A DNA stretch of 64,000 nt from a virus, in the IMG/VR virus record IMGVR_UViG_3300046517_001709, positions 1 to 64,000 of that record. One strand, 5' to 3'. The first letter of the stretch is position 1. Each line of letters opens with the position of its first letter. The notes under the pieces are model-generated. The model was not told where the DNA came from and searched no databases. It saw only the letters and a program-made list of their open reading frames with translations. The position numbers and the translations under genes were made by a program. Below, in pieces: positions 1 through 7,594 of this stretch.

Positions 1-269
1 CCACCATCACCGTCGTCAAGCACAAGCACCCCGACTTCCCCAGCCGCAACCGCTACGACGTGACGTGCGACGCCTGCGGGCCGCTGGCCACGTACGAGGC
101 GCAGGCCTACGGCAACGACTACAGCACCCAGGACGGCTGCGACGAGGCCGCCCGGCGCGACGCGCTCGGACACGCCTCCGACCACGCCCGCACCTGCCCC
201 GGCGTTCCGGCGCGGCCCCGCAAGGCCGGCCGCGAGTGCTCGTGCCACGGGACGGAGGCCCGCGCATGA
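1..269 (+). CDS. Small zinc-ribbon-like hypothetical protein, 5' end outside window
   Basis: The reading frame is open from base 3 with no stop, so the start lies before the window; 88 residues are visible. A CDAC pair near visible residue 22 and a second Cys/His cluster near the C terminus (CSCHG) suggest a small metal-binding fold. Its stop overlaps the ATG of the next gene (ATGA at 266-269), the coupling used throughout this strand. I do not recognise the family, and the GTG at 60 is only an internal codon of the open frame. Confidence 0.6.
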   Translation, partial: TITVVKHKHPDFPSRNRYDVTCDACGPLATYEAQAYGNDYSTQDGCDEAARRDALGHASDHARTCPGVPARPRKAGRECSCHGTEARA

Positions 270-541
270 GCGCCTACTCCGGCCGTCGCAGCCTCGCCGC
301 GCTGTCCGCGGAGCTCGTGCCCTGCGGTCGCGGCACCGACGCCGCCGTGCGCGGCATCCTCGCCGCCGTCGCGGCCGTCACCGCCATGGCCACCGCGCCG
401 GGCACCGCGGCCCGGCAGCAGTTCAACCAGGCCGTCACCATCGCCCGCAGCCACGCCGACGACGCCTACAGCCGCGCGTTCATGGACACCGCGTGGCTGG
501 CCATCGACGAGCTGCGCGATGCCACCGAAGGGACGTACTGA
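266..541 (+). CDS. Hypothetical protein, 91 aa
   Basis: The ATG at 266 overlaps the preceding stop by four bases and the stop at 539-541 shares a base with the next ATG. The protein is alanine-rich and mostly predicted helical, with one central hydrophobic stretch (about residues 28-45) too Ala/Thr-rich to be a confident membrane segment. No motif is recognised. It lies just upstream of the recombination genes. Confidence 0.65.
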   Translation: MSAYSGRRSLAALSAELVPCGRGTDAAVRGILAAVAAVTAMATAPGTAARQQFNQAVTIARSHADDAYSRAFMDTAWLAIDELRDATEGTY

Positions 542-894
542 TGACCGCCATCTGGAGCGCCGTCCACTCCGGCCCGCTGGCCGTGACGCTGACCGGCCCC
601 GGCATCGACGCCGAGAACCGCCACGTCGCCGACGCCATCGCCGACTTCTCCGACCCGGCCGACGACCGGCACGACCTGTGGGACGCCTACGTCACGGCCC
701 GCCGCAACCTGCACGCGGCCCGGGAGTACGGGGCCGAGGACGCCGGGCTGGCCGAGCTGTCCGACGCCGTGGAGAGCGCCTGGACCGAGCTGGCCCGGGA
801 GCTGCCCGCGAGCGTGCGGCTGGCGTTCAAGGAGGCGCGGCTCGTCGCGCACCTGCTCGACGACCGGGCCGGGCGGATCGGGATCGTGCAGTGA
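541..894 (+). CDS. Hypothetical helical protein, 117 aa
   Basis: The ATG at 541 follows directly in a TGATG junction. After a short N-terminal beta-like segment the protein is acidic and helical, rich in Ala, Asp and Glu. It is coupled to the downstream exonuclease through overlap at 891-894. Function is unknown; its position suggests co-expression with the recombination pair. Confidence 0.65.
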   Translation: MTAIWSAVHSGPLAVTLTGPGIDAENRHVADAIADFSDPADDRHDLWDAYVTARRNLHAAREYGAEDAGLAELSDAVESAWTELARELPASVRLAFKEARLVAHLLDDRAGRIGIVQ

Positions 895-1931
895 CCGCCG
901 CGACTGCGCTGCGGCGCATCACCCCGGCCGCTGGGCTGCTGCTGCCCGCGACCGCCGACCGGGCCGAGTGGCTGGTGGCGCGGCGCAGCGGGATCGGCTC
1001 CTCCGACGTCGCCGCGATCATGGGCGTGTCGAAGTCGAACCCGCGCCGCGTGTTCTACGACAAGGTCGGCGCGCTCCCGATGGACACCGACGCGGGCGAG
1101 AAGGCCCTGTGGGGCGTCGTCCACGAGGAGAACGTGGCCCGGGAGTGGGCGCGGCGCAACCGCTCCGTCGTGCGGCGCGTCGGCCTGGTCGCGAACCTGG
1201 CCGACCCGTGGATGATGTGCACCCTGGACCGGCGCGTGACCGAGTGCCCGCTGAACCCCGAGGTGCGCGAGTCGTGCGCGCTGGAGGTCAAGACCACGGA
1301 CAAGGCGCTGGCGAAGAACTGGCGCCTGTCCCCGCCGGACTACGTGCTGGCGCAGGTGCTGTGGCAGATCCGCGTTACCGGCTATGACCACATCCACATC
1401 GCGGTCCTGATCGGCGGCAACGACCCCCGGCAGTACGTAGTGCGCCGCGCCGGCAACGAGCAGCTGGTCGAGGACATCGTCGCGGTCGCCTCGCGGTTCT
1501 GGCACTCCTTCGTGCTGGCCCGCGTCGTCCCGGAGCTAACCGGCGAGGAAGATCCCGACGACCTGGTCGACATGTACCACGATATGTACCCCGAGCGTGA
1601 GGGCGCGGTGAACCTCGCCGGCCACCCGAGCGCGTACGAGGACCTCCAGGACTACGAGCGTCACCGCCTGGCCGAATCCGCGGCGAAGAGGGCGAAGAAC
1701 GCCGCGAAGGCCCGCATGACTGCGGCCCTGGGCGGCGCGGCGTGGGCGACGTTCGACCGCGACGACGCCTTCGGCTTCGAAACCTCCTACCGCCGCACGC
1801 CGGACCTGACGCGGCTGGCCGAGCGCTGGCCGGACGCCTACGCCGACTGCGTGGAGAACAAGGGCTCGCCGCGCCTGTCGATCGCCCCGAAGTACCGCCT
1901 GAGGGAGGGCTCCGATGTCATCGCTGCGTGA
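891..1931 (+). CDS. YqaJ-family viral recombinase / 5'-3' exonuclease
   Basis: This 346-residue protein matches the YqaJ/lambda-Exo PD-(D/E)XK nuclease family. It has the N-terminal signature GIGSSDVAAIMG (residues 34-45), conserved glutamates in WGVVHEE (near 74-80), catalytic D113, and E132-V-K134 (the ExK pair), followed by a Q-x-L-W-Q helix. These enzymes degrade one strand from DNA ends to give the 3' single strand used by an annealing protein. GTG 891 is chosen over an upstream frame extension because it overlaps the previous stop and the signature lies at the usual distance. The next gene encodes the expected ERF partner, so the two form a phage recombination module. Confidence 0.9.
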   Translation: MTAATALRRITPAAGLLLPATADRAEWLVARRSGIGSSDVAAIMGVSKSNPRRVFYDKVGALPMDTDAGEKALWGVVHEENVAREWARRNRSVVRRVGLVANLADPWMMCTLDRRVTECPLNPEVRESCALEVKTTDKALAKNWRLSPPDYVLAQVLWQIRVTGYDHIHIAVLIGGNDPRQYVVRRAGNEQLVEDIVAVASRFWHSFVLARVVPELTGEEDPDDLVDMYHDMYPEREGAVNLAGHPSAYEDLQDYERHRLAESAAKRAKNAAKARMTAALGGAAWATFDRDDAFGFETSYRRTPDLTRLAERWPDAYADCVENKGSPRLSIAPKYRLREGSDVIAA

Positions 1932-2760
1932 GAATGCTGCGGCTCTGAACGGCCGCGCGGAAGAACCGCTCGACTTCGTCGGGTTCACCGCGCCGGCCCC
2001 CGCCGCCGACCTGCCCGACTTGGGCATCCCCGAGCCGGACGCGAGCGGCCCGGAGCAGGTGCCGGTGCACACGGCGTGGCTGCGGGTGCGCCAGGAAGTC
2101 GGTACGGTCCGCAAGGGCGACACCTTCACCGGCGGAGCCTCGTACAGCTTCCGCGGTATCGACCGGGTGCTGAACGCATTCGGCCCGGCGACGCTGCGGC
2201 ACGGCGTGAACGTCGTGCCGGTGAAGGTGGAGGCGTCCTATCGGGACACCGAGTCCAGCAACAAGAAGCCCACCCGGGAATGCACCGTCCTGGTGACCTA
2301 CCGGATCTACGGGCCGATGGGCGACTACTTCGAGACGCAGTCGGCCGGGGAGTCGCTGGACGTCGGGGACAAAGGCACGCCGAAGGCGCTGTCGACGGCG
2401 CTGCGCAGCTTGCTGCTGCTGGGCGGCCTGATCCCCTCGACGGACCCGGACCCGGAGCTGTCGACGATCGAGCGCGGCGAGGCCCCGGTGAGAACCCCGC
2501 TGAGCTACGCCGAGGAGATCCTCAGCGAGAACACCTCGCCGGGGCGCATGCAGCAGATCAGCCGGGAGCTGGCGCAGCACAAGCAGGGCAACGCCCTGGT
2601 GACGAACGAGCTCGGCGCGGAGGAGCCGATCCGGACCATGTGCATCCGCATCGGCAACCAGCGTTTCGCACCGAAGGCGGCGGCAGGAACGGCGTGCGAC
2701 CGCTGCGGCGGCCCGCACCACTCGGACGCGTGCCCGACGCTGAACGGCGGTGCCGCGTGA
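1915..2760 (+). CDS. erf: ERF-family single-strand annealing protein
   Basis: A 281-residue protein. The central region carries the ERF-family pattern: YSFRGIDRVLNAFGP (about 78-92), a beta-rich section with VTYRIYGPMGDYFET, then DKGTPKALSTALRSLLL. ERF proteins anneal complementary single strands during phage recombination and genome circularisation. The C terminus adds a zinc-knuckle-like CDRCGGPHHSDAC (about 259-271) that is not part of the core and may aid DNA binding. The ATG at 1915 lies inside the end of the YqaJ gene (17-base overlap), so the two are translationally linked. Confidence 0.9.
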   Translation: MSSLRENAAALNGRAEEPLDFVGFTAPAPAADLPDLGIPEPDASGPEQVPVHTAWLRVRQEVGTVRKGDTFTGGASYSFRGIDRVLNAFGPATLRHGVNVVPVKVEASYRDTESSNKKPTRECTVLVTYRIYGPMGDYFETQSAGESLDVGDKGTPKALSTALRSLLLLGGLIPSTDPDPELSTIERGEAPVRTPLSYAEEILSENTSPGRMQQISRELAQHKQGNALVTNELGAEEPIRTMCIRIGNQRFAPKAAAGTACDRCGGPHHSDACPTLNGGAA

Positions 2761-3488
2761 GCACCCTGGGCAGGCTGTACATGGCGTGCACCACCGTCCT
2801 GCTGGGCGTGAACGTCGTCGTCCTGGACGCCGTCCCCTCGCCGGTGCACGACGACCTGCGGACCGCGGAGACGCTGACCGTGGGCGCGCTCGCGGTCGGC
2901 CTGGGCGTGGCGTTCGCGCTCGGCACCGCATTCAACGCCGGCCAGTCCGGACCGCGCCACCGCAAGGATGACGGACAGGCCGCACCGAACGGCATCCCGC
3001 CGTGGGCCGCCGAAGGCATGCGCACCCGGCCGCCGACGACCGCACCCGACCCGGCGCGTCCGGTCGAGGGCCCGGCGACGGTCACGCAGGTGGACATGGA
3101 CCCGGTCGCCAACACGCGCGAGATCGTGTTCGGCAGCCGGGAGCAGCGCATCGCCGACGCTTGGCGGCGTACCGACGCAACCGGCGAGCAGCCGGTGGTC
3201 CCCAACGCCGACACGCACCTGATGCAGTTCGGCGAACTCGCGGCGCTGTTGGCCGAACCGGAGCCCGGCGAGGCGGAAACGCCGCCGTCGCAGCGGGACT
3301 ACCCGGAGCCGGACCCACTCTGGACGCCGCCGGCGGCCCCTGCCGCGCCGTGGTCGCCGCTCGGGCTGGCGTTCATGGCCGTGGAGGATGTGGACCCGTA
3401 TGCCACGCGGCACGCCGCCGCGCGGGCCGCGGACCCGGGCGACTGGTTCGGGATGTTCGTCGAGGCGCAGAGCGAGCGTGCGGCATGA
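2757..3488 (+). CDS. Two-pass membrane protein with long acidic/proline tail
   Basis: GTG 2757 overlaps the ERF stop. Two hydrophobic segments (about residues 5-24 and 40-58) lie in the first quarter. The remaining 180 residues are polar and Pro/Glu-rich and probably cytoplasmic, ending in a short helical stretch. No enzymatic motif is visible. A membrane protein coupled between ERF and a LuxR-type HTH gene is unusual, but nothing fixes its function. Confidence 0.65.
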   Translation: MSTLGRLYMACTTVLLGVNVVVLDAVPSPVHDDLRTAETLTVGALAVGLGVAFALGTAFNAGQSGPRHRKDDGQAAPNGIPPWAAEGMRTRPPTTAPDPARPVEGPATVTQVDMDPVANTREIVFGSREQRIADAWRRTDATGEQPVVPNADTHLMQFGELAALLAEPEPGEAETPPSQRDYPEPDPLWTPPAAPAAPWSPLGLAFMAVEDVDPYATRHAAARAADPGDWFGMFVEAQSERAA

Positions 3489-3736
3489 CCCACGCAGTCG
3501 CCCCGGGTGCGCCGCTGACCGCCGTGGAGATGCGGGTGCTGGCGTGGATCGCCGACGGCAAGTGCGCCGCGGACATCGCCCGGGAGCAGTACTACTCGGT
3601 CGACACGGTCAAGGCGCACTTGCAGCGGATCTACCGCAAGCTCGGCGCCAGCAACGCCGCGCACGCCGTGCATCTGGCGCACCGCGCCGGGATGCTCGGC
3701 GCGGCGGCGGACGGCGCGGAAGGCGGTGCGGCATGA
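3485..3736 (+). CDS. LuxR/GerE-type helix-turn-helix protein, 83 aa
   Basis: Almost the whole protein is a GerE-type HTH: LTAVEMRVLAWIADGKCAADI, then the recognition helix SVDTVKAHLQRIYRKLGASN. The spacing and the V-K-x-H-L-x-x-I-Y-x-K-L-G core match NarL/LuxR output domains. No receiver or ligand domain is attached, so it is a stand-alone DNA-binding protein and plausible phage regulator. ATG 3485 overlaps the previous stop. A second protein of the same class lies at 7214. Confidence 0.85.
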   Translation: MTHAVAPGAPLTAVEMRVLAWIADGKCAADIAREQYYSVDTVKAHLQRIYRKLGASNAAHAVHLAHRAGMLGAAADGAEGGAA

Positions 3737-5019
3737 GCGCCATTGACGCACTCGACCCGTTCGCGGGCCCCGGCGGCTGGTCCGTGGCGTGCAAGCGGCT
3801 CGGACTCCACGAGGTCGGCATAGAGCTCGACCCGTGGGCCTGCGCCACCCGCGCAGCCGCCGGGCACCCCACGGTCCGCGCCGACGTCGCGCAGTTCCCG
3901 CCGCACCGGGCTGCCGGGAAGGTCCCGGGCCTGATCGCGTCCCCGCCGTGCGGCACCTTCTCCGCCGCCGGCAAGGGCGAGGGCGTGGACGACCTGCCGC
4001 TGCTGCACGAGGCCCTGGACGACCTCGCCGCCGGGCGCGACACCCGCGCCCGGCTGGCCGGCGCCTGTTCGGACCCGCGCACGCCGCTGGTCGTGGAGCC
4101 GCTGCGGTACGCCCTGGCCATGCGCCCGGAATGGATCGCCCTGGAGCAGGTGCCGGCCGTGCTGCCGCTGTGGCGGCACGTCGCGCGGATCCTGGGCGTC
4201 CTGGGCTACTCGGCGTGGACCGGGATCCTCAACGCGGCCGACTACGGCGTCCCGCAGACCCGACGCCGCGCCATCCTCATCGCCTCCCGCGTCCGGGCGG
4301 TCGCACCGCCGGAGCCGACGCACGCGGAGGCCGCCGAGCCGCCGTCGCTGTTCGGACCCGGCCGCGTGCGATGGGTGTCCATGGCCGACGCGCTCGGCTG
4401 GGCCGGTCCGAGTTGGGCATTGACCGAGAAGGCCCGATCGTGGGTTGTGCGCACATCGTTCGGGGAGCCGACGCGCGGCGCGCACGAAGTGGACCCTTTC
4501 GCGAGCCCGTCGCACGCCGTGACCGGGAAGGCCCGCTCCTGGGTGTTGCTCCGCAACACCCAGGAGCGGGCCGCAGTCCGAACGCTGGACGAGCCGGCCT
4601 CGACACTGTTCTTCGGCGCCCGCGGCAACGACGTCTCGTGGGTTCTGCGGGCCGGCCCGCGCGAGAACGCGACCACCCGCAGCCTGGACGAGGCGGCGCC
4701 GACGCTGCGCTTCGGCCACCAGAGCGACGGCGTTACCTGGGTTGCGGAGCGCCCCGCCACGACCGTCGCGGCCACCGCCCGGATCGCCAAGCCCGGACAC
4801 CGGGACCGCGCGAACGGTGAGCGGCAGTTCGAGGGCGCCATCCGCATCGCCGTCGCCGAGGCCGCCGTCCTCCAGTCGTTCCCCGCCGACTACCCGTTCC
4901 AGGGGACAAAGACGGCCAAATTTCTTCAAGTAGGAAATGCAGTGCCGCCGTTGCTGGCCCTGCACGTCCTGTCGGCCGCCACCGGCGCGGACATGACCGA
5001 GCGGGCCGCCCCCTCCTAG
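3733..5019 (+). CDS. C5 cytosine DNA methyltransferase with repeated target-recognition segment
   Basis: This 428-residue protein has the ordered motifs of Dcm-type enzymes: DPFAGPGG (motif I, SAM), SPPCGTFSA (motif IV, catalytic Cys), EQVP (motif VI), QTRRRAIL (motif VIII) and QVGNAVPP (motif X). The stretch between VIII and X is made of diverged repeats around a SWVLR / R-x-LDE-x-x-x-TL-x-FG pattern (about residues 230-345), which may be several recognition units. It probably protects phage DNA from host restriction. Two oddities are a 19-bp perfect hairpin inside the repeats (4530-4572) and a run of A/T-ending codons over motif X (about 4909-4945). Confidence 0.92.
   Translation: MSAIDALDPFAGPGGWSVACKRLGLHEVGIELDPWACATRAAAGHPTVRADVAQFPPHRAAGKVPGLIASPPCGTFSAAGKGEGVDDLPLLHEALDDLAAGRDTRARLAGACSDPRTPLVVEPLRYALAMRPEWIALEQVPAVLPLWRHVARILGVLGYSAWTGILNAADYGVPQTRRRAILIASRVRAVAPPEPTHAEAAEPPSLFGPGRVRWVSMADALGWAGPSWALTEKARSWVVRTSFGEPTRGAHEVDPFASPSHAVTGKARSWVLLRNTQERAAVRTLDEPASTLFFGARGNDVSWVLRAGPRENATTRSLDEAAPTLRFGHQSDGVTWVAERPATTVAATARIAKPGHRDRANGERQFEGAIRIAVAEAAVLQSFPADYPFQGTKTAKFLQVGNAVPPLLALHVLSAATGADMTERAAPS
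4530..4572. repeat. Perfect 19-bp hairpin inside the methyltransferase gene
   Basis: Bases 4530-4548 and 4554-4572 are exact reverse complements, separated by the five-base loop CTCCG. The arms begin GGCCCGCTCC and end GGAGCGGGCC. The stem encodes A-R-S-W-V-L on one side and N-T-Q-E-R-A on the other, within the repeated recognition segment. A stem this long and perfect inside coding DNA is unlikely by chance even at this GC. Confidence 0.9.
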
Positions 5020-5023
5020 CCGT

Positions 5024-5059
5024 CCGGCAGCCGCGGATCCCCCTCCAAGCGGCTGCCGG
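5024..5059. terminator. Stem-loop after the methyltransferase gene
   Basis: An 11-bp perfect stem (5024-5034 with 5049-5059) with a 14-base loop lies five bases after the methyltransferase stop. There is no U-tract, as is common in actinobacteria. It is the first of three consecutive stems in this spacer and is the likeliest to be a terminator. Confidence 0.6.
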
Positions 5060-5109
5060 GCACGTCCCGCCGTCTCCCCCCGCGCACTCTGGCGCGGCTC
5101 GGCGGGGCA

Positions 5110-5151
5110 GGCCGCCGATCGTCTCGTCCCCCCGGTGGGCGATCGGCGGCC
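5110..5151. repeat. Second stem-loop in the 5020-5230 spacer
   Basis: A 12-bp perfect stem (5110-5121 with 5140-5151) encloses an 18-base pyrimidine/G-rich loop. Its sequence is unrelated to the neighbouring stems, so this is not a simple repeated element. Roles as terminator, structured 5' leader or small RNA are all open. Confidence 0.6.
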
Positions 5152-5169
5152 CCAAGACCACAAACCAGC

Positions 5170-5204
5170 GGTCACCGACCCGAACGCAAGCCGGGTCGGT
5201 GACC
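5170..5204. repeat. Third stem-loop, in the leader of the gene at 5231
   Basis: A 13-bp perfect stem (5170-5182 with 5192-5204) with a nine-base loop ends about 14 bases before the ribosome-binding site GAGGAG of the gene at 5231. If transcribed, it would be a strong 5'-UTR structure just ahead of the start region. Confidence 0.6.
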
Positions 5205-5230
5205 ACCCACCACCCTACGAGGAGCAACCC

Positions 5231-5758
5231 ATGGAATTCACGATCAACGTCGACAAGATCGACCTGAACGACGCCATCAGCCACCACTACGACGAGGACG
5301 GCGACCGCGTCCCCGCCGGGACGCTCGGCGACGTCATCGCCCGCCAGCTCGTCGAGCGGTTCGCCAAGTCCGACGTGTACGGCGACCTCGTCAAGCGAGT
5401 CCAGACCATCCGCGACGAGGAGATCCGGGCCGCGCTCGCCCCGCTGCTGGCCGGGGCGCTGGCCAAGCCGATCCACCCGACGAACCAGTGGGGCGAGAAG
5501 ACCGGCGCCGAGACCACGCTCGCGGAGATCATCGTCGCCGAGGCCCGCAAGTGGATGAACGCCAAGGTCGACAGCTATGGCGGCCGCGACAGCGCGACGA
5601 ACCTCCAGAAGATGATCCGCGACGAGGTCCGGGCCGGGTTCGAGAACGAGATCAAGGCCATGGTGACGGAGGCCCGTGACGCCGTCTCCAAGCAGATCGC
5701 GACCACCGTCGCCGTCGCGGTCCAGTCGGCCGTCACCGAGGGTATGCGCGCCCGCTGA
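5231..5758 (+). CDS. Hypothetical protein, 175 aa, flanked by stem-loop clusters
   Basis: The ATG at 5231 has a good ribosome-binding site (GAGGAG at 5219-5224). The protein begins with a short beta-like segment (MEFTINVDKIDLNDAI) and continues as long charged helices with an Ala-rich C terminus, possibly coiled-coil. It contains no Cys and no catalytic motif I recognise. Unlike most neighbours it is not translationally coupled: both flanks hold three perfect hairpins each, suggesting its own transcript or strong expression. Confidence 0.75.
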   Translation: MEFTINVDKIDLNDAISHHYDEDGDRVPAGTLGDVIARQLVERFAKSDVYGDLVKRVQTIRDEEIRAALAPLLAGALAKPIHPTNQWGEKTGAETTLAEIIVAEARKWMNAKVDSYGGRDSATNLQKMIRDEVRAGFENEIKAMVTEARDAVSKQIATTVAVAVQSAVTEGMRAR

Positions 5759-5767
5759 CCATCTGAC

Positions 5768-5850
5768 GCCGGGCTACAACCCGGCAGGCCACGCGTCCGG
5801 ATGAGGGCCGGGCGCGTGGCCCACATCGCAGACCACTGGCCGTGAGGCCA
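5768..5850. repeat. Cluster of three stem-loops after the gene at 5231
   Basis: Three perfect stems follow in 83 bases: 5768-5773 with 5780-5785 (6 bp, loop CTACAA), 5787-5795 with 5813-5821 (9 bp, 17-base loop), and 5837-5841 with 5846-5850 (5 bp closing a GTGA loop, which fits the GNRA tetraloop class). The middle stem is a candidate terminator; the last sits four bases before the ribosome-binding site GAAGGA of the next gene. Confidence 0.6.
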
Positions 5851-5868
5851 TACCGAAGGACTTTGATC

Positions 5869-6138
5869 ATGACCGACTTCTTCGAGGCGGGTTTCGAGTA
5901 CACCGACGCCACGCCGTACTCCGCGCCCGAGATCATCCGCAGGTTCCGCTGCGTGGCCGTCGCCGAGCTGCCCGACACCGGCGCGCCGGTCGCGTTCGGG
6001 TTCATGCGCACCGACGGCATCGGCTGGGGCGGCACCGGCATGGGCCCCGAGCACTGGGCCAAGGGCTGGTCCCGGCGTAAGGCAGTGCCGGACGACGCCG
6101 ACGGCCCGGACAGCATGGGCATCGAGGCGGCGTGGTGA
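5869..6138 (+). CDS. Hypothetical protein, 89 aa
   Basis: ATG 5869 lies eight bases after GAAGGA. The protein looks like a small beta-rich domain (FRCVAVAELPDTG followed by VAFGFMRTDGIGWGG) with a glycine-rich centre and charged tail. It opens a run of about ten tiny coupled genes up to 8514. The family is not recognised. Confidence 0.65.
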   Translation: MTDFFEAGFEYTDATPYSAPEIIRRFRCVAVAELPDTGAPVAFGFMRTDGIGWGGTGMGPEHWAKGWSRRKAVPDDADGPDSMGIEAAW

Positions 6139-6371
6139 GCGGCCACACGCGCGACTGCGACTGCGGCGACTTCGGCGTCCGCGACGTCACCGTCCAGATC
6201 CTCGGCAGCTGGATCCACATCGTCCACGTCCAGTGCGGCCAGCGGGTCTACACCGACCACGAGGCGCTGATGTCCGGCGAGATGCCGATGACGCTGACGT
6301 ACACCGTGGACGGGGACGGCGAAGAGGCCTACCAGGTGCTCTCGCCCGCCGGAAAGGAGAGTGCCGAGTGA
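6135..6371 (+). CDS. Hypothetical small Cys-containing protein, 78 aa
   Basis: Two consecutive GTG codons (6132, 6135) are possible starts; 6135 gives the usual four-base overlap with the previous stop. The N terminus has CDCGD and a later single Cys in HVQCGQ, compatible with a small metal site. The middle is beta-rich (VTVQILGSWIHIVHV). Function is unknown. Confidence 0.6.
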   Translation: MSGHTRDCDCGDFGVRDVTVQILGSWIHIVHVQCGQRVYTDHEALMSGEMPMTLTYTVDGDGEEAYQVLSPAGKESAE

Positions 6372-6682
6372 GCAAGCCCACCGAGTACAGCCCGCGCTCC
6401 GTCGCCTACCACCAGCAGCTCATGGCCGCCGTCACCGAGGCACGCCGCGACAAGGCCGCCACCACCATGGCCGAAGGCATCGGACGTCTCGCCTGCGCCG
6501 AGCTGCCCGACGTGTCGCCGATCGACGTCGGCCGCGTTCTCGCCCTGCTTGGCGCCTACATGGGCGGCTTCAACCACCGGCCGCCCCACCCGACCTATGA
6601 GCCCGTCGCGATGATCCTCGGCGGCATGATGCTCGCCCCGGGCGGGCCCCAGCCGCCGATGGCCGAAGGGAGCGCATCATGA
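6368..6682 (+). CDS. Hypothetical protein, 104 aa
   Basis: GTG 6368 overlaps the upstream stop. Two helices are followed by a glycine/methionine-rich hydrophobic C-terminal half (GRVLALLGAYMGGF and VAMILGGMMLAPGG) that could associate with membrane but is short. Its end overlaps the ATG at 6679. No family is recognised. Confidence 0.6.
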   Translation: MSKPTEYSPRSVAYHQQLMAAVTEARRDKAATTMAEGIGRLACAELPDVSPIDVGRVLALLGAYMGGFNHRPPHPTYEPVAMILGGMMLAPGGPQPPMAEGSAS

Positions 6683-6999
6683 CCCCCGCCGAGTGGTTGC
6701 GCCGTCAACGTGGCGCGGGCAACGGCGTCTCGATACAGGTGTCGGAAGGCTTCGCGGCGCTCATCGCGGCCTATGACGGCGCCGTTCACGATGCCCGTGC
6801 GCTGGGCGTTGAGGCACCCGTCCCGCAGCCCGCACCCGCCCGCATGGCCGCCCCGGCGCCACAGCGCGCCTACGCGCCGACGACCGGCGGTGCCAGCCGC
6901 TACGTCGACCTCGCCGCCGCCAGACGGGACCGCGGGGACGACTGCCCAGTGTGCTGGGTCCGGTATACGCATTGCTACTGCAAAGGGCCCCAGCAATGA
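6679..6999 (+). CDS. Hypothetical protein with C-terminal Cys cluster, 106 aa
   Basis: The N-terminal helix (MTPAEWLRRQRG) is followed by a Pro/Ala linker and a C-terminal CPVCWVRYTHCYC, a compact cluster with four Cys and one His that probably binds zinc. Start and stop both overlap neighbours by four and three bases. Function is unknown. Confidence 0.65.
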   Translation: MTPAEWLRRQRGAGNGVSIQVSEGFAALIAAYDGAVHDARALGVEAPVPQPAPARMAAPAPQRAYAPTTGGASRYVDLAAARRDRGDDCPVCWVRYTHCYCKGPQQ

Positions 7000-7217
7000 T
7001 CCACGCGACCAGGGCCGAACTCGACGAGGTCAAAAGCACCCTCGACGACCGGCTCCAGGATCTCGCCTCCGCGATCCGGGGCTGGCAGTACCACCCCACC
7101 GACCCGCAGGCCCACCGCGACGCTCGTGACGCGTTCGATGTTGCGCGGCGGGAGTTCGACACCTACGACGAGGTGCTGCGCGACTGGGCGGCCGGTCCGA
7201 GCGGGGGCGACCGGTGA
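6996..7217 (+). CDS. Hypothetical helical protein, 73 aa
   Basis: The ATG at 6996 sits in the preceding stop (ATGA). The sequence is nearly all amphipathic helix with alternating Asp/Arg and a Trp in the middle, resembling small helical-hairpin phage proteins. It is coupled to the HTH gene that follows. No motif is recognised. Confidence 0.6.
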   Translation: MIHATRAELDEVKSTLDDRLQDLASAIRGWQYHPTDPQAHRDARDAFDVARREFDTYDEVLRDWAAGPSGGDR

Positions 7218-7594
7218 GCCACCCGCGCACGCTGACCGACACCGACCGCGACCTGATCCGCCTCGTCGCCTCCGGCCACACCAACGAGGAGATCGCCGCG
7301 AAGCTCGGCACCTCCATCCACACGCTGCGCTCCCGCCTGCGCGTCGTCCACGGCCTCATCGGCACCAACCCGGGGCCGGTGCACGACAGCACGACGTCCC
7401 GGGTCCGCATGGCCGCCTGGGCGTATGAGAACGATCTGATGGGCCCGGTACGGACCGGTACGTCGGGGGGCGGGCCGGCGGAGTTGTCGGCCGAGCTGCT
7501 GGACGTGTGCCGGGCGATCGTGAACAACCGGCCGCGCGGGGATCTGCGGGCGCTCGCGCTGCGGGCGCTGCGTGCGGCGAGGGATGCGCGGTGA
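7214..7594 (+). CDS. LuxR-type HTH protein, 126 aa
   Basis: Residues 6-50 form a GerE-like HTH: LTDTDRDLIRLVASGHTNEEIAAKLG, then TSIHTLRSRLRVVHGLIG. The remaining C-terminal helices show no known domain. Together with the gene at 3485 it gives the phage two small LuxR-type DNA-binding proteins in one operon. GTG 7214 overlaps the previous stop. Transcriptional control of early genes is a reasonable inference, but no target is visible. Confidence 0.8.
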   Translation: MSHPRTLTDTDRDLIRLVASGHTNEEIAAKLGTSIHTLRSRLRVVHGLIGTNPGPVHDSTTSRVRMAAWAYENDLMGPVRTGTSGGGPAELSAELLDVCRAIVNNRPRGDLRALALRALRAARDAR

